A DNA stretch of 64,000 bases from Flavobacterium sp. ACN2 (GCF_002303885.1 NZ_MRCM01000023.1:21176-85175); one strand, 5' to 3'; shown: positions 25,217-35,447, counted from the stretch's first letter. Notes: generated from the sequence alone by a model not told the origin. A program made the numbers and translations.

Positions 25217-27235
25217 CTATTTTTCGATTGGAGTGAATTTTACTGCTGTTCCTCCTCCAGCTGCCAATTTGATATTTAAAACAGTTTTGTTGTTTACTTT
25301 TTGTTTAGAGATTGTAACTGGATATGGATTGGTTTTATAATTTGCCCCTTCTCCATCTGCATAAATTTCTGCTTCGTATTCTTTGTTTTTGTCTAAAAAC
25401 GAAAGCGTTACTTTTAAGTCTCTTGCATTTCTATTTGTAATCGAACCCAAATACCAGTTTTTCTCGTCCCAATCTTTACGGGCAATTGTAGTGTATTCTC
25501 CAATTTTAGAATCTAAAACTTTAGTATCCGACCAAGTGCATGGCACATCTTTTACGAATTGAAATTCTGGTTTTCCTTCATAGTTTTCAGGTAAATCAGA
25601 TGCCATTTGCAACGGACTGAAAATAATCACGTACAAGGCCAATTGATTGGCCAAAGTGGTTTGCACTTTTGCTCCAGAAGGTGTTTTATAATCAAAATTG
25701 AAATTCCCTGGTGTGTAATCAAACGGTCCAGAAAGCATTCTGGTAAAAGGCAAAGTTGTTAAATGCTCTGGCGTATTTCCTCCATCTACAGACCATGCAT
25801 TATATTCTTGCCCGCGTCCGCCTTCTTGTGACATAAAGTTTGGATACGTACGCTGTAACCCCGTTCCTTTCATTGGTTCGTGGTTATCGATCATGATATG
25901 ATATTTAGCCGCCGTTTCGATTACTTTTCTGTAATGACGTGCTCCGTACTGGCTGTCATGCCATTCTTTTTTATCCAAATATTTATTTACATAACCCGTT
26001 TTTACCGAATTCACTCCCATTTTTTGATACAGTTTGAAAGCCTCTTCTAACTGGTTCTCATAGTTTTTAGTAGCACCAGCCGTTTCGTGATGTCCAATTA
26101 AACGAACATTTTTTACAGCCGCGTATTTGGTAATTTCTTCCAAATTAAAGTCTGGATACGCTTTTACAAAACTAAATGCAGAACCATCTGCAGTCCAATC
26201 ACCATCCCAACCTTCATTCCATCCTTCAACCAAAACTCCGTCAAAACCATTTTTCGCAGCAAAATCAATATATTCTTTTGTGTTTTTGGTTGTTGCACCG
26301 TGTTTTGGGCCTTGTCCCCAAGTATATTTTTCTAAGTGCATTCCCCACCAGATTCCAATGTATTTTGAAGGTGTGATCCAAGATAAATCTTCAATTTTTG
26401 AAGGCTCATTTAGATTTAGCATAATGGTCGAAGTTGCTACTTGTCCAGGATTTTCCCCAACCACAATAGTTCTCCAAGGTGTTTTAAAAGGTGTTTCTGC
26501 GTATACTTTTACACCATCTGCCCACGGCACCAAATCACTTTTATATTGCTTGTCTGTGGTTTTTAAAAGCGTCATTGAAGCAAAATCTGTTAGGTTCGCT
26601 TCGTGAATAGCGACATATAATTTGTCTTTGGTTTCAAAAGTTGCTGGAGTATTGATGGTATCAGTTTTACTCATTAACGTTTTACGGTATTCGCTTTCGT
26701 AATAACTGTTTTCGCGGTGAACTGGAATCCACCAAACTTCATTATTATCTTTAAAAGTAAATTGTGTTACTTCGTTAGAGATTTTCACTTTTCCTAAATG
26801 AGGCTGTTTTGGAAATTCATAACGAAATCCTACTCCATCATCAAAAACTCTAAAAATAATATCGACCAAACGCTCCTCGCCTTTTGCTTCTTTTAAGTGA
26901 ACAATCAGTTCGTTATGATGATCTCTAACTTTTTTGAATTCGCCCCAAGGCTGTTCCCAAGTTTCATCTGCCGATTTTTCTTCGGTCGAAACAACTTCAA
27001 ATCCATCTGTCATTTTAGCTAAACCCTGAAATTCAAATCCCATAAGAGAAGGCTCAATAACCGATTTTCCGTTAGAAGAAAAACTATATTGAGGCTGTCC
27101 AGAAGGCGTTAATTCAAAAGTTAATTCAGAGATCTTTTCAGGAGAACTGATTTTATACGTTTTTTTAATACTGCAAGCCATAACGAGCATTGTGGCAAAA
27201 GCTATTAGACAGTATCTATATTTTCTGTTTTTCAT
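25217..27235 (-). CDS. GH97 glycoside hydrolase, SusB-like
   Basis: A 672-residue lipoprotein (lipobox ending at Cys21, LVMAC). The N-terminal beta-sandwich (about 35-290) and the (beta/alpha)8 barrel (about 300-560) of GH97 are present, with a C-terminal sandwich. In the barrel, HHETAG, DNHEPMKGTGLQRTYPN and QEGGRGQEYN carry the glutamates found in calcium-dependent inverting alpha-glucosidases such as SusB; I see no sign of the Asp nucleophile of the retaining branch. It is the last gene of the polysaccharide locus and should trim alpha-linked oligosaccharides in the periplasm. Confidence 0.9.
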   Translation of the reverse strand: MKNRKYRYCLIAFATMLVMACSIKKTYKISSPEKISELTFELTPSGQPQYSFSSNGKSVIEPSLMGFEFQGLAKMTDGFEVVSTEEKSADETWEQPWGEFKKVRDHHNELIVHLKEAKGEERLVDIIFRVFDDGVGFRYEFPKQPHLGKVKISNEVTQFTFKDNNEVWWIPVHRENSYYESEYRKTLMSKTDTINTPATFETKDKLYVAIHEANLTDFASMTLLKTTDKQYKSDLVPWADGVKVYAETPFKTPWRTIVVGENPGQVATSTIMLNLNEPSKIEDLSWITPSKYIGIWWGMHLEKYTWGQGPKHGATTKNTKEYIDFAAKNGFDGVLVEGWNEGWDGDWTADGSAFSFVKAYPDFNLEEITKYAAVKNVRLIGHHETAGATKNYENQLEEAFKLYQKMGVNSVKTGYVNKYLDKKEWHDSQYGARHYRKVIETAAKYHIMIDNHEPMKGTGLQRTYPNFMSQEGGRGQEYNAWSVDGGNTPEHLTTLPFTRMLSGPFDYTPGNFNFDYKTPSGAKVQTTLANQLALYVIIFSPLQMASDLPENYEGKPEFQFVKDVPCTWSDTKVLDSKIGEYTTIARKDWDEKNWYLGSITNRNARDLKVTLSFLDKNKEYEAEIYADGEGANYKTNPYPVTISKQKVNNKTVLNIKLAAGGGTAVKFTPIEK

Positions 27236-27260
27236 TATTTAAATTGTATTAATTACAGCT

Positions 27261-28505
27261 CTATTTTATTTCGCTTAATGTTTGTTTTGCTTTTGCAGGC
27301 TGCATAGAAACAAAATAATTAAACACCTGATCGAGTTTTTTCTGGGCTTCGACATTTCCTTTTTTCTGTACGCGTAAATCATACAATTTGCTGATCTCTG
27401 GAAATACGCTTTCTGTATTTTTTACTCCAGCAAAAGCTTTGATTTTTTCAATGAAAGAATATCCAAATTCAACTGTTGGTTCAATCATGGTTCCTTCTCC
27501 GAAATCATTCCATGTAATCAGCTGCAGATAATTTACATTGGCATTTTTAGCTAAGGCAAGAGTTTCATCCAATGTTGCTCCATTGTTATGTTCAATCGTC
27601 CATCCAATCGCTGCTCCGCCTCCGCCTTGAGCGTAAAAATCTTTAAAACCAGGATAAGCGCTACCCATTGCTACACCCAATTTTGGTTTGGTATTGGTGT
27701 AAAAATTAGTTAAGTAACTATTGTCTTTGTATACCCACGCATATTCGCCAGAAGCATTTTCTCCTGCCATTGAAGAGTGGTCCCAAAGTGTCAAGAAAGT
27801 GGGTTTTGCTGTTAAAGTATTAAAGACGTTTGTCCATTCAGCGGGGGTCTGTAGCACAATTGGTCCAAAATTCATTAACAGCGGTTTACCATTGATCTTG
27901 ATATAATTGGCATCCGAAAAATAATTCTTTTCTACATAAGCCAAATCTGTTTTTGCTGCACCGGTTACCGAAATTGCTTTTCCTGCATTAACCACATTGG
28001 TCAAAAATCGGTCTTCGTATACAATAGCATATTCTAAACCTACTTTATCAAGCATTTCGATTAATTGATCTGTATTCTCTTTGATCATTCCATAATCGTT
28101 AACATCGTAAGTGCCGTACCAATCAATAAGAATTCCATCAATTCCTGAATATTTCATCAACAATAAATGATTTTCGATCACATTTTTATCGCCTGAGTGA
28201 TACGGTCCAATCAGCGGATAATAGTACGATGCAATTTCTCTTTTTCCGTTTGCTCCTACGTTGTTCGGATTTTTATTGGCCATTGTCCAATGATATCCCC
28301 ATTTTTTATCGGCACTACTTTCGTTGGTTTCAAACCACGGCATGTAATGCATATAAATTTTAGTGCTGTTGGTTTTCTCAATCGCAACAGGGTCTGTTTT
28401 CTCTGGTTCTACAGGTTTGTCTGAGCCTTTGTCATCGCTGCTGCAACTGGCAACCATCGCAATGCTCATCAAACCAAAAACCAACGATGTGATATATCTT
28501 TTCAT
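27261..28505 (-). CDS. GH71/GH99-like endo-acting glycoside hydrolase (lipoprotein)
   Basis: A 414-residue protein with a lipobox at Cys21 and a spacer of Lys/Pro/Glu (23-40), as for surface-exposed enzymes. The TIM-barrel motifs IYMHYMPWF, YYYPLIGPYHSGD, MKYSGIDGILIDWYG and TWNDFGEGTMIEPTVEFGY match the GH71/GH99-like group; the glutamates of the GEGTMIEP segment correspond to the catalytic region of GH99. GH71 acts on alpha-1,3-glucan and GH99 on alpha-mannan, so the substrate is open. It starts 25 bases before the GH97 gene and lies beyond a hairpin downstream of susD. Confidence 0.82.
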   Translation of the reverse strand: MKRYITSLVFGLMSIAMVASCSSDDKGSDKPVEPEKTDPVAIEKTNSTKIYMHYMPWFETNESSADKKWGYHWTMANKNPNNVGANGKREIASYYYPLIGPYHSGDKNVIENHLLLMKYSGIDGILIDWYGTYDVNDYGMIKENTDQLIEMLDKVGLEYAIVYEDRFLTNVVNAGKAISVTGAAKTDLAYVEKNYFSDANYIKINGKPLLMNFGPIVLQTPAEWTNVFNTLTAKPTFLTLWDHSSMAGENASGEYAWVYKDNSYLTNFYTNTKPKLGVAMGSAYPGFKDFYAQGGGGAAIGWTIEHNNGATLDETLALAKNANVNYLQLITWNDFGEGTMIEPTVEFGYSFIEKIKAFAGVKNTESVFPEISKLYDLRVQKKGNVEAQKKLDQVFNYFVSMQPAKAKQTLSEIK

Positions 28506-28540
28506 ATTGAGATACTATTTTATTTATACTTAATAATTTA

Positions 28541-28671
28541 AACACATAGAAACATAGCTTTCGAAACTTAGAAAAAGGCGCTTCACTCACAGAAAAACAC
28601 ATAGCTATGTGTGAGAAACTAGTTTCTTTCTTCCTTCTTTTTACACATAAAAATCTATGTTTCTATGTGTT
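28541..28671. repeat. Inverted repeat, acatagaaacatag family
   Basis: Perfect 17-base arms (28541-28557 and 28655-28671) made of ACATAGA-type words, with a second small palindrome CACATAGCTATGTGTG (about 28599-28614) inside. It lies between susD and the GH71/99-like gene. Half a copy occurs at 53080-53100. Confidence 0.85.
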
Positions 28672-28709
28672 AAATATATTTTAAGCACTGTAGATCTATT
28701 TAATGCAAT

Positions 28710-28760
28710 GTTTAAAAACATGTCAGCCTTCCACGACTAACCAACATGGAAGACTGACAT
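28710..28760 (-). terminator. Terminator or attenuator directly after susD
   Basis: On the minus strand the 14-base arms 28760-28747 and 28733-28720 pair with one mismatch and are followed by TGTTTTTAAA. The hairpin begins 9 bases after the susD stop. Partial termination would lower expression of the two downstream enzymes relative to SusC and SusD. Confidence 0.75.
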
Positions 28761-28769
28761 TCTAGTAAC

Positions 28770-30281
28770 CTAATTTGGATACCCAGGATTTTGTTTAAGG
28801 TTTTTGTTTGTGGTTAAAACAGTACTTGGAATTGGAAAAATTGCTCTGTATTTCTCTGTTGTACCTTTTGACCACCATGGTTCGAAGAATGTTCCAAAAC
28901 GAATATTGTCTGTTCTTCTTCTTCCTTCGAATGTAAATTCTTTCAACAATTCTTGATTTATAAATGCAAGGTCAATGGTTGCTGGCAATTCTTCACCTGC
29001 ACGAGATGCTACTTGCTGTACAAATGGTCGTGCTAAATCTGGCGAACCTAAACGAACGTAACATTCTGCTTGCATCATTAAGATTTCTGCATAACGAATT
29101 AATACAAAATCGTGATCACGCTCCCATTGCTCTCCTGCTTTCATTTCGTATTTATGTAAACGAACTCCTTCATTTTCTTTTGCATCTTCCAGACTTGTTA
29201 GGTTCTCTGTATAAGTAAGCGGCTCTCCATTATCCATCATAATTACAGTTCCTGTTGCAAGATTGATCTGATCGCCTTCTAGCATACATTTTTTTCTCTT
29301 GTCTGTGTCTGCAAATGCAGAATAAACTCCAGGCTGTGCGCACATTCCGTTTGCACTCCAAGGATAGTTGTTTGGAATGGCAGAAATAGCTAATTTTTGA
29401 TTATAATGACAAGACATTGAGTTCATGTAGTTTCCAACTGTTCCAGCTTTTGAATCGTAAGGAATAGCGAAAATAATTTCTGTCGAAGTCTGATTTTCTG
29501 TCACGAAATTCGAAAAGAAATCTGGTGTTAAACTGTATCCAGTAACCTTTTGGCACATATTGATACAATCTTGCCAACGTGGCTGACCGATAAACGCTTC
29601 TGAATTAAGATATAATCTAGCCAAAATAGAATACGCAACATTTCTAGTCATTTTAGAATACACCGCATTTGGATTTAAATGCGGAATAGCGTCTGTCAAT
29701 TCTTTTTCAACAAAATCATAAACCTCTTTTCGTGTTGAATTGGTTGGAAGAGCTGTATCTTCAAAATCGGTTACAATTGGCACATTTCCGAATAAATCTA
29801 AAAGATTGTAGTAGTAATAGGCTCTAAGCGCTTTTAATTCTGCATAAATTGGCTCTTTTGATTTATCACTAAGAGATGATTTATCGATTTGATAAATGAT
29901 TGCATTAATCTTAGCAATTCCAGTATAATTGTAACGCCAAGCCGAAAGAATCATTCTATTGTCCGATTTCCAAGTATGCTTTTGCGCGTCTTGATATTGT
30001 CCGCCATCGTACCAGTTTGTTCCTCTTGTCGGAATTGTTGCTTCATCTGAAACTACTTCATTCAAAAAGAAAACATACTCACAAGTTGGAAAATTATTTG
30101 AGATTGCATCAGAGAACCCTCTTAACGAAGAATAAGCTCCACCTACCAGCGCATCAATCTCTTTGGTTGTATTACCGAAATTTCCATCTTCTACCTGATC
30201 ATACAACTGTTCGTCCAAATCAGTACAGGATACCGTAAAAAGCATGCTTAAAAGTATTGCTGCTGTTATTTTGATTTTCAT
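28770..30281 (-). CDS. RagB/SusD-family surface glycan-binding lipoprotein
   Basis: A 503-residue protein, lipobox at Cys19 (LFTVSC). The SusD fold is clear: TDLDEQLYDQ start, the TPR-like helical core with LRAYYYYNLLDLFGNVPIV (about 150-168), NVAYSILARLYLNSEAFIG, RYAEILMMQAECYVRLG and the closing FAFEGRR-like LLKEFTFEGRRR with IPIPSTVLTTNKNLKQNPGY. It sits on top of the SusC channel and delivers the glycan. The susC gene ends 28 bases upstream. All hallmarks are intact. Confidence 0.95.
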   Translation of the reverse strand: MKIKITAAILLSMLFTVSCTDLDEQLYDQVEDGNFGNTTKEIDALVGGAYSSLRGFSDAISNNFPTCEYVFFLNEVVSDEATIPTRGTNWYDGGQYQDAQKHTWKSDNRMILSAWRYNYTGIAKINAIIYQIDKSSLSDKSKEPIYAELKALRAYYYYNLLDLFGNVPIVTDFEDTALPTNSTRKEVYDFVEKELTDAIPHLNPNAVYSKMTRNVAYSILARLYLNSEAFIGQPRWQDCINMCQKVTGYSLTPDFFSNFVTENQTSTEIIFAIPYDSKAGTVGNYMNSMSCHYNQKLAISAIPNNYPWSANGMCAQPGVYSAFADTDKRKKCMLEGDQINLATGTVIMMDNGEPLTYTENLTSLEDAKENEGVRLHKYEMKAGEQWERDHDFVLIRYAEILMMQAECYVRLGSPDLARPFVQQVASRAGEELPATIDLAFINQELLKEFTFEGRRRTDNIRFGTFFEPWWSKGTTEKYRAIFPIPSTVLTTNKNLKQNPGYPN

Positions 30282-30309
30282 TGTTAATATTTTATGGTTA
30301 TCAATTCGC

Positions 30310-33300
30310 TTAGTTATTCAGCGTAAAATTTAATCCAACAGAAATTGTAGTTGGTCGAGGATAATTATTGTATCTGTCAATTCCAGGAGCTGCCAAACCA
30401 GTTTGATCCATTACTCCAGTCTGATTAATTCCGTCCTGAGCATTTAAACCAATCTCTGGATCTACACCTTTGTAGCCTGTGATTACAAATAAGTTTTCGC
30501 CCATTACATACATTCTAAATTTAGATTTTTTGTATTTCAATGGTAAAGTATAACCAAAAGTCAATGTCTGAAGTCTGAAGAAAGAAGCATCTTCGATCCA
30601 GTAATCAGAATATTTTGGAGACGAAGTAATACCGCTACTCAAGAAAGAATCTGGCACATTAAAAGCTGGCAATCTGTTCGGATCGTTTAACATCATGTTT
30701 GTCGCATTTAATGCTTTTTGTCCAAACATTCCGTATCCAGAAAATCCAAGATCAAAGTTTCCGTAAGTAAAATTCATTCCGATACCTAAAGTTAAATCTG
30801 GCTGAATATTTCCTAGATCTCTTTTATCAGCATCAACCAAAGCACTTTCAGCGACTACTTCATTAGCAGCATTGTAGTATTGAATTTTCCCATCGGCATC
30901 TAAACCAGCATTTTTGAATCCCCAGAAAGTTCCAACTGGATATCCTTCTGCAATAATTTGAGAATACTGTCCAGACATACCTGCCAAACCATGAAGAGAT
31001 CCGCTGTAGATCACGTCTGTTTTATACGTTGGGTTAGAAAGTTTTTCAATTTTCTGAACGTTATGTCCAAGTGTCAAATTAGCATTCCAGTTGAATTTAT
31101 CCCCTTTAATGATATCTGCATTCAAAGTTAACTCTACCCCTTTGTTTGACATTTCGCCCACGTTAGCCAACATTGTTCCTACTAAATAAGGTGGCTGAGG
31201 CACTTCGTAAGTGTATAATAAATCTTTTGTTTTTTTAGAATAATATTCAAAAGATCCTGTAATTCTATTGAAAAGTCCGAAATCAAAACCAACGTTAATT
31301 TGCTCTGTAGATTCCCATTTCAAATCAGGATTTGGGTTTTGTTTTGGAGAATAAGCCAAACTCCAAGTTTTAGTAACTGGATCGTAATAACTGTCGCTTC
31401 CAACTCCTAAAATAGAAAGTGATTTATACTCTCCAATTCCATCTTGATTTCCTGTAACTCCATAACCAACTCTCAATTTTAAGTTGTCTAACCAACCTTT
31501 TGAAGATTCCATAAATTCTTCGTTAGAAATTCTCCAAGCTGCAGAAGCAGATGGGAAAGTTCCCCACTTATTGTTTTCTCCAAAACGGCTTGATCCATCA
31601 CGTCTTACGGTCGCTGTCAATAAATATTTACCATCGTAACCGTAATTAGCACGAGCATAAAAAGACACTAGGTTCGATTTTCCTTTGTATGAATACACGT
31701 CGGTTAAACGATAGTTGTAACCTGCACCTAAATTATTGTAACTAAATGCATCTGTAACAAAACCACCTCTTTGTGCTCCAAAACCTTGATAGATATTTTC
31801 TAGATAAGAATATCCAGCCAAAGCGCCAATGTTATGTTTGTCTATAACTTTGCTGTAATTTACATAAAGTTCTCCTTGCGCATTTGTATATTCTGCATAA
31901 GTTCTTTGTGCAAAACCGCCTTCTGTCTGTCCTTCCATAACCGCATAAGATGGTTTGTAAGTACCCGCTTTTACTGCATTGTGCTCTAGCGAAATATTTG
32001 CTGTAGCAGTAAAGTCATTCAAGAATTTCACATCTGTTTTAAAGTACCCTAAAAGTCTGTGTCTTTCATTATCAAAAGTTCTGTTTGTTAAAATCTCAAC
32101 CGGATTCTGATAAATATTTCCTACTACTGCACTGAAATTTCCTTCTGAGTCGTAAACAGGAATCGTTGGATTTAAGTTATAAGCTCTTTCGAAAATTCTG
32201 TAATCTATTGGGTGCCATTTGTCAATGTTTGCAAATAATCCCATATCAAATTTCACCTCTTTATTGTCTCCAAGAAATTGGTAAGCGCTAACATTACCGC
32301 TTAATCTTTCTAATCCAGATTTTTTAATAACTCCTTCATTATTTAAGTACGAAAGTGAAGTTCTAAAACCGCTGTCTGCTTTACCAGAATTAATGCTTAA
32401 CGTGTGCGATTGAGAAATCGAAGTCTGCTCGATTGCTTTTTGCCAGTTTGTACTTCCACCATAATCTACTCCATCTGCAATTTGATTCTGGCGTACATAT
32501 CCTCTCCACTGATCTGCCGAAAGAAGATCTAAGTTATTATTGACATAACCGATACCCGTTTGTCCGTTATAAACAACAGAAACACCTTTTGTTCCAGATT
32601 TTGTAGTAATCATGATTACTCCGTTTGCTCCACGAGAACCGTAAATTGCTGTTGCCGAAGCATCTTTAAGAACATCAACCGATTTGATATCTGAAGGTTG
32701 AACTACGTTAATATCAACTCCCGCAATACCATCTACCACAATTAACGGACTGTTACTTGCTGTTAAAGAAGTTCCTCCACGAAGACGAATTGTAGAAGCT
32801 GCAGCTGGATCTCCAGAAGGACGAATAATGCTTAATCCTGCCACTTTTCCTTGCAAAACCTGCTCTGTAGAACCAATAGTTCCTTTTAGCAATTCATCTG
32901 CTCCAACTGTAGAAATTGCTCCAGTCAAATCAGATTTTTTCACTTTTCCGTAACCTACAGAAACTACTTGTACTTCTGCCAATGCATATCCGTCATTTTG
33001 CAGGCGCACTTCGTAATTAGAAGTATTGGCTGTAATCTGAACTTTTTGTGTTGTCGAGCCGATAAACGAAACTTCGATTGCACTTCCTACGGCTACATTC
33101 AGGCTAAATTTACCATCAAAATCTGTTGTAGTTCCGTTTTTAGTTCCTACTTCAATGATAGAAGCTCCTGGCAATACATTCCCTGTATTGTCATAAACAG
33201 TTCCTGATATCTTTTTCGTCTGCGCGAAAGAATTTGCAGTAAGAAAAAGCATAAAAATCATCAATACCGCTGCCTTAGCAGTCCACATTTGATGCAGGAC

Positions 33301-33324
33301 GCTTTTTGTATTTTTACTATTCAT
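30310..33324 (-). CDS. SusC/RagA-family TonB-dependent outer-membrane transporter
   Basis: A 1004-residue protein with a long signal peptide ending NSFAQ, a carboxypeptidase-regulatory-like domain (KISGTVYDNTGNVLPGASI..., about 38-110), a plug (about 120-235; VGYGKVKKSDLTGAIS and the SusC signature DASATAIYGSRGANGVIMITTK) and a 22-strand barrel ending in an aromatic-flanked strand (TTISVGLNFTLNN). It imports oligosaccharides captured by SusD. It lies 28 bases after the SusE/F-like gene and 28 before susD, in one operon. Confidence 0.96.
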   Translation of the reverse strand: MNSKNTKSVLHQMWTAKAAVLMIFMLFLTANSFAQTKKISGTVYDNTGNVLPGASIIEVGTKNGTTTDFDGKFSLNVAVGSAIEVSFIGSTTQKVQITANTSNYEVRLQNDGYALAEVQVVSVGYGKVKKSDLTGAISTVGADELLKGTIGSTEQVLQGKVAGLSIIRPSGDPAAASTIRLRGGTSLTASNSPLIVVDGIAGVDINVVQPSDIKSVDVLKDASATAIYGSRGANGVIMITTKSGTKGVSVVYNGQTGIGYVNNNLDLLSADQWRGYVRQNQIADGVDYGGSTNWQKAIEQTSISQSHTLSINSGKADSGFRTSLSYLNNEGVIKKSGLERLSGNVSAYQFLGDNKEVKFDMGLFANIDKWHPIDYRIFERAYNLNPTIPVYDSEGNFSAVVGNIYQNPVEILTNRTFDNERHRLLGYFKTDVKFLNDFTATANISLEHNAVKAGTYKPSYAVMEGQTEGGFAQRTYAEYTNAQGELYVNYSKVIDKHNIGALAGYSYLENIYQGFGAQRGGFVTDAFSYNNLGAGYNYRLTDVYSYKGKSNLVSFYARANYGYDGKYLLTATVRRDGSSRFGENNKWGTFPSASAAWRISNEEFMESSKGWLDNLKLRVGYGVTGNQDGIGEYKSLSILGVGSDSYYDPVTKTWSLAYSPKQNPNPDLKWESTEQINVGFDFGLFNRITGSFEYYSKKTKDLLYTYEVPQPPYLVGTMLANVGEMSNKGVELTLNADIIKGDKFNWNANLTLGHNVQKIEKLSNPTYKTDVIYSGSLHGLAGMSGQYSQIIAEGYPVGTFWGFKNAGLDADGKIQYYNAANEVVAESALVDADKRDLGNIQPDLTLGIGMNFTYGNFDLGFSGYGMFGQKALNATNMMLNDPNRLPAFNVPDSFLSSGITSSPKYSDYWIEDASFFRLQTLTFGYTLPLKYKKSKFRMYVMGENLFVITGYKGVDPEIGLNAQDGINQTGVMDQTGLAAPGIDRYNNYPRPTTISVGLNFTLNN

Positions 33325-33352
33325 TAGAATTGGTGTTTTAATTTAATAGTGA

Positions 33353-34435
33353 TTATTTATCTAAAGTTTTTAGCGGAATGGTCGTATCCGAAATCGTTTT
33401 GTCTTTATTGTCTTTTACCAAAACATGAATTTCGCTTAAGCTCGGAACTCCATTAAGTTCTGAAACCAGATTGACAAAACCTTTAATTTCTGCAGTTCCT
33501 CCAGTAAACTCACCCGAAATTGTTTTTGTACCAGCTGTAATCGTGTAGATTAATTTGTTTACACCTGCCTCGTTATTTTTTCTTGACATTCCAAGAAAAT
33601 CTTTTTGACTGATTTGCGATGGAAAGAAAGCAAAACTTGGCGGTGGCGGCGGAACAAATTCTCCTGCGTAAATAACCTGATCTCCAGAATTTGCTGTCCA
33701 ATTCTCTGCTACCATCAGAAAATTTATCTTTTCCATTACAAAATCATCTGGAGCATTGAAATACTGCTTAGGAACAAAATCCATTTTATAAAAACCGTTA
33801 CCTAAATCTTTTAATTTTGTTTTTTCGGCAATTTCTGGTTTTGCAGCTTCGTACATTTGCTGAATAGTCCAGTCATTCAAACCACCATGCATATGTACAC
33901 TTGGAGTTCCAGCAAATGCCGGATTAAGATTTGCATTAAAAACAATACTTACTGGTTTATCAATTAATGGTTTTGATGGATATGATCTAAATAATTCACC
34001 TGAAGTATAGAAAGATGAAAAATCAATATAAGCCACATTGGCAACATCACTTTGTTTAGATCCATTTTTGTTTTTCAAACGAAACCAGAATCCATCACTC
34101 TTCGCTATTTCTTCTGGAGTTTTAGAAAAATAAAGTGTTGGAGTTAGCGTAAAACTCCAGATTCTATTTCCTTCATATTTCAGTTTTGCAAAATCTGATG
34201 AGTTTTCCCAGTGTCCAGCATCTGGTTCAGATGGAGACCAGATCCAGATATATAAATCTTCTGTTTCAGCAAATGTTGATGCCGACATATCAAAGTACCA
34301 TGTAACTTTTTCATCATATTTGTAAACAACAGGAAATGATGATATTGGACCTACGGCTCCAGCAGCTTCTTGTGCCTGAATAAAATTAGGAGCCATCAAC
34401 AAGGCAAGTAAAATTGTATATATAAACTTTTTCAT
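33353..34435 (-). CDS. Secreted glycan-binding-like protein of the polysaccharide locus
   Basis: A 360-residue protein with a standard signal peptide (FIQAQ cut near residue 22), not a lipobox. Beta-rich segments VTWYFDMSASTFAETEDLYIWIWSP (given as VTWYFDMSASTFA and DLYIWIWSP), the KPVSIVFNANLNPAFAG stretch and HMHGGLNDWT look like repeated immunoglobulin-like carbohydrate-binding modules as in SusE/SusF-type proteins. A Pro-rich PPPPPSFAFFP linker (about 265-275) precedes a last domain. Gene order (upstream of susC, 8 bases after the DUF5004 gene) supports a glycan-binding role. The family name is not certain. Confidence 0.75.
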   Translation of the reverse strand: MKKFIYTILLALLMAPNFIQAQEAAGAVGPISSFPVVYKYDEKVTWYFDMSASTFAETEDLYIWIWSPSEPDAGHWENSSDFAKLKYEGNRIWSFTLTPTLYFSKTPEEIAKSDGFWFRLKNKNGSKQSDVANVAYIDFSSFYTSGELFRSYPSKPLIDKPVSIVFNANLNPAFAGTPSVHMHGGLNDWTIQQMYEAAKPEIAEKTKLKDLGNGFYKMDFVPKQYFNAPDDFVMEKINFLMVAENWTANSGDQVIYAGEFVPPPPPSFAFFPSQISQKDFLGMSRKNNEAGVNKLIYTITAGTKTISGEFTGGTAEIKGFVNLVSELNGVPSLSEIHVLVKDNKDKTISDTTIPLKTLDK

Positions 34436-34443
34436 ATTACTTT

Positions 34444-34965
34444 TTAATTAATAGCATTTAATTTAAACACATAAGACACGAAATCTACACCACCAGAAGA
34501 ATGCGCCAATTGAATCTGCATTTCTTTGCTTTTACCTGGAACTGAAATCAATCTAAGTTCATCTGTTTTTTGCGTTTTCTGTGCGTCGCTGTACAGATAG
34601 ATTTTTGTTCCAACACCAGTAGTAGATTGAAACGCTGAGCTAAGTGCCCAATACCCCTTAGGAGCAAATAATGGAGGAACATCTCCAGTTACTTCGTAAC
34701 TTGTAGGATTGTTATTTCCATCTACGTTAAATTTGATTTTAAAATCTTCGTAGTTGAAATAAGTGCTCAAGTTTTCTTCGTTTGGTTCGATCTTATTTGC
34801 TTTCGCAACTTCATCAACCATTTTCAGATTTGTTAATCCCCAATTTCCATTTACTTTTTCATAAAGGGTAATCGGTTCTACGTAGCTTCCGTCATCTGTG
34901 TTATCGCATCCGATAGCAAATAAACACATCATAAAAGCTAGCCAATAAAGACTTTTACATTTCAT
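34444..34965 (-). CDS. DUF5004-like lipoprotein, first gene of the polysaccharide operon
   Basis: A 173-residue protein with a lipobox at Cys20 (LFAIGC). After a short acidic linker, ITLYEKVNGNWGLTNLKMVDE and later KGYWALSSAFQSTTGVGTKIYLY give a small lipocalin-like beta barrel as in DUF5004 proteins, which occur mainly in Bacteroidota polysaccharide loci. Role unknown, perhaps surface glycan binding. It opens the operon that runs to the GH97 gene and is divergent from the SusR-like regulator. Confidence 0.8.
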   Translation of the reverse strand: MKCKSLYWLAFMMCLFAIGCDNTDDGSYVEPITLYEKVNGNWGLTNLKMVDEVAKANKIEPNEENLSTYFNYEDFKIKFNVDGNNNPTSYEVTGDVPPLFAPKGYWALSSAFQSTTGVGTKIYLYSDAQKTQKTDELRLISVPGKSKEMQIQLAHSSGGVDFVSYVFKLNAIN

Positions 34966-35447
34966 AAATTTTTGGTTTTCGTTAGTTTGTTATCCCCTTC
35001 AAAAGGATACAGCGAAACTAGACGTTAAATAAATCCTAAAAAAAAAATCTGAAAAAAATCAAGATAAAATTCAAACACAAAAAACATTAAATTACTAATA
35101 ATCAATATTTTATATATTTTTACAAGAGTAAAAAATCAAGACGCTGTTGAGATAAAAATAAGCCGTTTTTATATGGTAAAAATGACAATATGTAAAATAA
35201 TAAGCATATTTTTTTCACTATGTACATATATAACCAGTTTTTATTGTATAATTGCAAATAAATTACCTGTTTTTAACATTTGCAGCTCATTTTCACTCCG
35301 AAAATCACCTTTTAAAGCTATGTTATTAAACATTTTACAAGATTCTTGAAAAACAGGTTTAGCTTAATCTCAAACTTATTCTTAATTTTAAATCGAATTA
35401 ATTCACTATATCTATCAATCCACTTTTCCCTAAACCAAAACCAAATC
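34966..35447. other. Divergent control region of the polysaccharide locus
   Basis: A 480-base very AT-rich gap between the operon and its regulator. No exact TAnnTTTG box is present; TACTCTTG on the minus strand (35130-35123) and TAACATTTG on the plus strand (35274-35282) are one change away. Two ATATG-GTAAAA-like words near 35171 and 35191 could be regulator sites. An open frame from TTG 35346 is an N-terminal extension of the regulator that I do not accept. Confidence 0.45.

Noticed and set aside
35346..35447. Longer start for the SusR-type regulator
   Set aside because: The TTG start adds 34 residues of non-conserved hydrophobic sequence; the ATG at 35448 gives a clean signal-like start and a SusR-like length.
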